Positions 11,118 to 14,779 of a stretch of DNA of 14,779 nucleotides are shown one piece after another; positions within the stretch are counted from its first letter, which is position 1, and each line of letters starts with the position of its first letter. The notes under the pieces are model-generated. The model did no database searches. It was not told the DNA's origin and worked only from the letters and a program-made list of their open reading frames with translations. Source of the stretch: Minisyncoccota bacterium (GTDB lineage: Bacteria > Patescibacteriota > Minisyncoccia > Phycocordibacterales > UBA2100); contig JAGVDT010000092.1 of the NCBI GenBank assembly GCA_020058565.1, positions 1 through 14,779 on the forward strand, read 5' to 3'. A program made the translations under genes and the position numbers.

Positions 11118-12728
11118 CTATTTAGCCTTTTTGCGTGCCTCCCGCTGAGACCAGTAATCATCCTCTATGAGGCCGAGTTTCGCGAGACGGGCAGTTATTG
11201 CACCTGACTTACGACCAAATTCATCAGAAAGCCCCTTTGTCGACACCCCCTTGCCAAACATTTCTTTCAGACGTTCATCATCGCCTGACGTCCAAGGCCG
11301 ATTAGCATTTGGAAATTTTTCTCGGATTTTCTCCAACTTGCTTGTTTTCGGCACTTCGTAAACGGCGGCTTTTTTAGAGGGCTCTTTTGCGCCAATGGCT
11401 TTGAGGAAATTTGTTTCGAGCTTTTCGCGATCTATCGTATCAATCGTGAGTATCCTATTGCGTGCCGCATCCGAGCGAGCACGAAAAGCAGCGTCGGCGC
11501 GGATGATGTCCGGGTGGAGCATCAGGGCTTTGTCGTTGAAGCCTTCCAGATAGAGGCCTTCGAGCGAGCGCACGCGAGAAAGCGCCACGTAGCCTTGGCC
11601 GAATTCGAAAGCCCCGGAGAGGTCGATGATGGCAGCGTCCAGGGACATCCCTTGCGATTTATGTACTGTGATAGCCCATGCGAGCCTCAGCGGCACTTGT
11701 TTGATCTGCGCCAATATTTTTGAGCCGTCTACTACGCTCCATTCCCCCATCTGTGGCTCGATGCGCCTGCCGTTCTTTATCTTCACGACAGGAAATCCAC
11801 TGGGCGCAAAATCCACCACTTCGCCGAGCGTGCCATTTACGTACCCTTCTTCGAAGTTGTTGCGAGTGAACATCACCTTCGCGCCTTCTTTGAGCGTGAG
11901 CCGCTCCGGCGAAAGACAGTTTTCCTTTAGCGCATCCACCAGCGCGCGAGCGCCTTTAGATTGCATTTCAAACACGCGCGATTTCGTCGAAAGCTTCCCA
12001 AGCTCCTCTTCGTTGATCCTGTCCGCCTCGGCGTTGTGCGTATGAAGCCGCGTTGCCGCACCCTTGGCGGCAGTTTTCATACGCGTGCGGATGAGGTCTT
12101 TGTGTGCTTCGCTGACGCGGCCTGCACGCACGGCATTTAAAAGTTCGAGAAACTTTTGATCTTCTTGACGATGCTGCTCAGAAAGGTAGCAGACTACGGG
12201 ATTCGCGTCCTTCCAAGCCTGGGATTCAAACGCGAACTGCGCTCTCTCGAAACCCCCACCTTCGCCAAGGCTTCGGCGGGCGACGGGCGGCAACTGAAAA
12301 AAGTCTCCGACGAATATCACCTGCAGTCCCCCAAACGGCTCTTCTTCGCGCATTACACCGTGCCGCAAATTGCGCAGCACCTTATCGACACTCTGGAGTG
12401 TCGCCGCATCGAGCATGGAAATCTCGTCGATGATAAGGACTTTTGCATTTACGATTCGATGCGCGACCTTTTCTTTGCCCATAATCGCTTCAAGGTCCCA
12501 GTCTGAAATATGTTTCTTGATCCCAATCCCACTCCAGCTGTGTATGGTCATCCCATGTACATGCGTGGCCGCTATGCCGGTACTGGCCGTGACCGATGGC
12601 TCTACCGAGCGCTCACGGAGCCACTCTATATAGCGATTTATGGTGTGCGTTTTCCCCGAGCCGGGCTCCCCGGTCAAAAAAATATTGACCCCCAATTTCA
12701 GTATCGAAAGCGCCTCTTCCTGGGTCAT
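11118..12728 (-). CDS. Pif1/RecD2-like DNA helicase with a C-terminal DNA-binding tail
   Basis: From ATG 12728 the product is 536 residues, an SF1B 5'-to-3' helicase. Walker A is GEPGSGKT (20-27), TASTGIAATHVHGMTIHSWSG (48-67) is the Pif1 motif Ia region, Walker B is LIIDE (98-102), and motif III is GDFFQLPPV (141-149). The UvrD_C_2-like end has WAITVHKSQGMSLD (351-364) and GYVALSRV (379-386). Residues ~478-522 form an added Myb/SANT- or HTH-like module (PWTSGDDERLKEMF, then GRKSGAITARLAKLGL) that probably binds DNA. Residues 150-162, ARRSLGEGGGFER, look like an in-frame repeat insertion between motif III and FAFES. ATG 12728 is preferred over an earlier start at 12854, because that one would overlap the upstream gene and adds non-conserved sequence. 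The helicase is likely to work in replication or repair. Confidence 0.9.
   Translation of the reverse strand: MTQEEALSILKLGVNIFLTGEPGSGKTHTINRYIEWLRERSVEPSVTASTGIAATHVHGMTIHSWSGIGIKKHISDWDLEAIMGKEKVAHRIVNAKVLIIDEISMLDAATLQSVDKVLRNLRHGVMREEEPFGGLQVIFVGDFFQLPPVARRSLGEGGGFERAQFAFESQAWKDANPVVCYLSEQHRQEDQKFLELLNAVRAGRVSEAHKDLIRTRMKTAAKGAATRLHTHNAEADRINEEELGKLSTKSRVFEMQSKGARALVDALKENCLSPERLTLKEGAKVMFTRNNFEEGYVNGTLGEVVDFAPSGFPVVKIKNGRRIEPQMGEWSVVDGSKILAQIKQVPLRLAWAITVHKSQGMSLDAAIIDLSGAFEFGQGYVALSRVRSLEGLYLEGFNDKALMLHPDIIRADAAFRARSDAARNRILTIDTIDREKLETNFLKAIGAKEPSKKAAVYEVPKTSKLEKIREKFPNANRPWTSGDDERLKEMFGKGVSTKGLSDEFGRKSGAITARLAKLGLIEDDYWSQREARKKAK
12243..12286. repeat. Short repeat inserted in frame in the helicase gene
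   Basis: The coding strand reads ARRSLGEGGGFER (39 nt, 12243-12281) between GDFFQLPPV and FAFES, where Pif1-like proteins usually have a short variable turn. The plus strand of the core contains CCTTCGCC (12259-12266) and GGCGACGG (12279-12286), an 8-bp inverted repeat with one mismatch. Read the other way it gives TFAKASAGDG. I remember both peptide runs from many unrelated CPR proteins, which suggests a mobile short repeat; this memory is unverified. Confidence 0.65.
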
Positions 12729-12738
12729 AGAGACGCGG

Positions 12739-12747
12739 ATAATACCA
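12739..12747 (-). promoter_or_regulatory. Extended -10 of the helicase gene
   Basis: The minus strand reads TGG-TATTAT, 10 nt before the ATG at 12728. TATTAT matches the -10 consensus at 5 of 6 positions and has the TGn extension. Transcription would start about 3 nt before the ATG. No -35 is convincing, and no Shine-Dalgarno is present. Confidence 0.5.
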
Positions 12748-12780
12748 TAAGAGCGAATTTGGGAAACGTGACACGCATTC

Positions 12781-13311
12781 CTATCGCCTAATTCGAGATA
12801 AATACTTGTGCGCCAGCGCGCGTTTGTCTTCAGAAAGACGCGTATTGATCGCATCTTCTAGCATTGCCCAATTATCCAAAGTGGGGTGATCGCTAGGCAT
12901 GATATCGTCAACAAATACTATCGTGCCATCTTTGGTTCTCATGCAGTTGTTGATGCCGCCATCAAGCAAGATTCCCGCATCATCGAGTTTATTTAGAAGT
13001 ACCCTCGCCTCTGCCTCGAACGGGGAGTTCTCCGCATCCAGAGTCTCACCTTCTACGCGATCGCGCTCAATAGTCGGGGGGTCAGTAGTCACCATGTGCA
13101 CGTCGGGTATATTTTTTGGGAACAAAAGGTGTGCAACCTTGGTCATATAAAATTTATTTATCAACTCTTCGGGAACCTGTTCCTTTTCGTACACACCAAC
13201 GACTCTACCTGCATTATCAGGATGCGGATAAACGCTTTTCTCGCCCCCAGAACCTAAAGGGGTCTGCTGTTTTACGCGATCTACGTGCCTTTCAAAATCT
13301 GGGTTAGTCAT
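12781..13311 (-). CDS. Small protein-kinase-fold-like protein, function unknown
   Basis: This 176-residue protein resembles a stripped-down kinase fold. LGSGGEKSVY (19-28) looks like a glycine-rich ATP loop, and ILLDGGINNCMRTKDGTIVFVDD (114-136) looks like the catalytic-loop-to-DFG stretch of protein or aminoglycoside kinases, with Asp117, Asn121 or Asn122 and Asp135/Asp136 in the right order. Between them a charged region (ERDRVEGETLDAEN, 82-95) could be the hinge. It is much shorter than a usual kinase (250 or more residues) and lacks a clear HRD, so it may be a pseudokinase or only a structural relative. It lies 25 nt after argS and 52 nt before the helicase gene, with an apparent own -10. 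The family assignment is an inference from motifs. Confidence 0.6.
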   Translation of the reverse strand: MTNPDFERHVDRVKQQTPLGSGGEKSVYPHPDNAGRVVGVYEKEQVPEELINKFYMTKVAHLLFPKNIPDVHMVTTDPPTIERDRVEGETLDAENSPFEAEARVLLNKLDDAGILLDGGINNCMRTKDGTIVFVDDIMPSDHPTLDNWAMLEDAINTRLSEDKRALAHKYLSRIRR

Positions 13312-13317
13312 ACCGAC

Positions 13318-13326
13318 ATTCTAACA
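13318..13326 (-). promoter_or_regulatory. Extended -10 of the kinase-like gene
   Basis: The minus strand reads TGT-TAGAAT, then GTCGGT, then the ATG at 13311. The hexamer matches the -10 consensus at 5 of 6 positions, with the TGn extension. The 6-nt distance to the ATG is the same as for the 662-aa gene and the antitoxin gene, again pointing to leaderless transcription. Confidence 0.5.
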
Positions 13327-13336
13327 AATCTCGATA

Positions 13337-14779
13337 CTACATTTTCTCGGGGGCCGGAATGCCTAGAATCCAAAGACCATTTTTGAGTGTACGGCCTACC
13401 GCCTCTACGAGCGCGAGCTTGTGCGCGGCTGCAGGCGTACCGTCGAGAATTTGCTCCTGTGCGTACCAGGCGTTAAATGCCGATGCGAGCTCTACGAGGT
13501 AGGTCGTGAGTATATGCGGCTCTAGATGGTCTACGGCACGAGCGACTATTTCTGGAAACCTCGGAACAATCCGCGCCACAGTGTTTGGCTCCATATACCG
13601 ATATATCGCTATATCTACCCCTTGCTCTTTGGCTTTCCCTAAAATCGCACGAGTGCGGGCATGCGCGTATTGGAGGTACGGGCCGGAGTCGCCTTCTACC
13701 GAAAGGGCTTTTTCTCGATCGAAGATAATATCTTTGCTCGCAGCACCTTTAAGGATCTGGTATTTGATCGCGGCAACTGCCACGTCTTGCGCCAATCTTT
13801 CCTTGTCGTCTGCCCTGCTCTCCTGCGCGCGGACTTTCGCAACATCCTTGAGTTCATTCAAAAGCGACTCGCCCGTGATGACGTTCCCGGTGCGTGAAGA
13901 CATCTTGCCTTCCGAAAGGCGCATCATGCCGTGTGAAATATGCTTGGTCTTTGCGGCAAGCTCCGGAAATACGTCAGACATCGCCGCAAGAAGAACTTTG
14001 AAGTATTCGTTTATCTCGTTTCCGGTCACAATTATCGAGACATCGTATGGAAACTTTTCGGCTTTCATTTTGGAAAGGCCGAGCTCCTTTGCTTCATAGG
14101 TGGGCAATCCCTCGGAGCTGAGGAATACCCTCTTGTGAAGCCCTTTTTTCTCCCCATCGTAGATCACCGCACCATCACTTTTTTCAAATACTCCATCCTG
14201 CAGATGCGACTCAACAATCTGTTTGCCGACAGGCGCAGCTTCACTTTCAAAAAAGTAGAAGTCGAATTTAGTGCCGAGGAGAGCATACAATTTTTCAAAC
14301 TGATCAAGGGAAGTCTTGCGCCCCCTATCGTACAGATCGTTTATGGTTACGTCTGAACGATCATATACTTTTTTATTTATTGCGGTTATTTCTTCTTTTG
14401 CCGGAGAATCATCGATATCCGCAGCCGCACCTGTAGCATATGCTTTACCAAGCGCTTTCACATCATCAGGAGAATCACCGTTCTTTTGGAGTCCCCAGAT
14501 CGCACGTGCAACGTGTCGTCCGACATCTCCTTGATAGTTGGCACGTTTTATCTCTGCACCTGAAAACTGAATCAATCGAGAAATACTTTCACCTATCGCA
14601 TTGGGTACGAGATGCCCGATATGAAATTCTTTAAAAGGATTTGGGTCGGTATATTCAACAATCACCTTTTTACCGGAGTTAGCGTTACCCGCGCCCCACA
14701 TATCTGCGCTACGCGCCTCTTCAATGCCTGTCACAAGAGCATCGGGAGACAGGGTGAAATTTATAAATCCTGGGCCAGC
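13337..14779 (-). CDS. argS: Arginyl-tRNA synthetase, N-terminus cut by the window
   Basis: The frame is open to the right edge, giving the last 480 residues of a class I ArgRS that charges tRNA-Arg. The visible part starts at the family-typical AGPGFINF. HIGH is seen as EFHIGHL after VEYTDPNPFK, followed by RANYQGDVGRHVA. KMSKS appears as GKMSSRTGN. The C-terminal DALR anticodon-binding domain carries YLQYAHARTRAIL and ends in LKNGLWILGIPAPEKM. The family's N-terminal additional domain is outside the window. An in-frame GTG at 14734 is not the true start, since conserved ArgRS sequence continues upstream of it. It is followed after 25 nt by the kinase-like gene. Confidence 0.97.
   Translation of the reverse strand, partial: AGPGFINFTLSPDALVTGIEEARSADMWGAGNANSGKKVIVEYTDPNPFKEFHIGHLVPNAIGESISRLIQFSGAEIKRANYQGDVGRHVARAIWGLQKNGDSPDDVKALGKAYATGAAADIDDSPAKEEITAINKKVYDRSDVTINDLYDRGRKTSLDQFEKLYALLGTKFDFYFFESEAAPVGKQIVESHLQDGVFEKSDGAVIYDGEKKGLHKRVFLSSEGLPTYEAKELGLSKMKAEKFPYDVSIIVTGNEINEYFKVLLAAMSDVFPELAAKTKHISHGMMRLSEGKMSSRTGNVITGESLLNELKDVAKVRAQESRADDKERLAQDVAVAAIKYQILKGAASKDIIFDREKALSVEGDSGPYLQYAHARTRAILGKAKEQGVDIAIYRYMEPNTVARIVPRFPEIVARAVDHLEPHILTTYLVELASAFNAWYAQEQILDGTPAAAHKLALVEAVGRTLKNGLWILGIPAPEKM

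Noticed and set aside
12156..12506. A plus-strand open frame containing PTFAKASAGDG
   Set aside because: It is antisense to the helicase. The peptide is only the reverse reading of the inserted repeat, so it is no gene.
12729..12854. A 42-residue N-terminal extension of the helicase
   Set aside because: It overlaps the end of the kinase-like gene, and Pif1-like proteins normally begin just before the EALSILKLGVNIFLTGEPGSGKT stretch.
13506..14099. A 197-codon plus-strand open frame
   Set aside because: It is antisense to the conserved catalytic and anticodon-binding parts of argS and has no ribosome site or family features.

Overview
The window looks like chromosomal DNA from a streamlined bacterium of the Candidate Phyla Radiation (Patescibacteria), most likely a Parcubacteria-type lineage. 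This placement is inferred from gene content and style: a 1011-residue IleRS with a zinc ribbon, a very short RecO, a Pif1/RecD-like helicase with a DNA-binding tail, a membrane-anchored protein with repeated Ig-like domains, tightly packed genes, few Shine-Dalgarno sequences, and short repeats inserted in frame inside essential genes. Base composition is near 50% GC. No rRNA, tRNA, phage, IS element or CRISPR array is visible.

Layout. All genes but one are on the minus strand. Reading that strand from the right edge: arginyl-tRNA synthetase (13337 to beyond 14779, N-terminus cut off by the window), a small protein-kinase-fold-like protein (12781-13311), a Pif1-type helicase (11118-12728), and an operon of Phd/YefM-like antitoxin, MazF/PemK-like toxin and HAD phosphatase (11075 to 9867, with 8-nt and 4-nt overlaps). 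Next come a 77-codon orphan gene with its own promoter, Shine-Dalgarno and terminator (9563-9796), and then histidine phosphatase, ileS and recO (9481 to 5211). The only plus-strand gene, a 160-aa membrane-anchored protein (4679-5161), converges on recO and ends at a strong terminator at recO's 3' end. It diverges from a 662-aa anchored Ig-like-repeat protein (2592-4580), which is followed by glycyl-tRNA synthetase (1185-2564) and an AI-2E family permease that runs off the left edge (1-1043).

Functionally this is a housekeeping stretch with three aminoacyl-tRNA synthetases (Gly, Ile, Arg) and DNA repair functions (RecO, helicase), interrupted by a small toxin-antitoxin island. The toxin-antitoxin operator is visible: two TGTACA hexamers in a perfect dyad lie over the -10 region and the antitoxin start codon.

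Two patterns cut across the annotation. First, three different kinds of short repeat sit in frame inside conserved enzymes: a heptad repeat that splits the first CxxC of the IleRS zinc ribbon, a 30-bp near-perfect palindrome later in IleRS, and a third repeat inside the helicase. Relatives of the heptad repeat also lie at two gene junctions. Second, most minus-strand units that seem to have their own promoter show a -10 hexamer, usually the extended TGn form, only 6 to 10 nt before the ATG. That spacing suggests leaderless or nearly leaderless mRNAs. The two genes with strong Shine-Dalgarno sequences instead have promoters further upstream.
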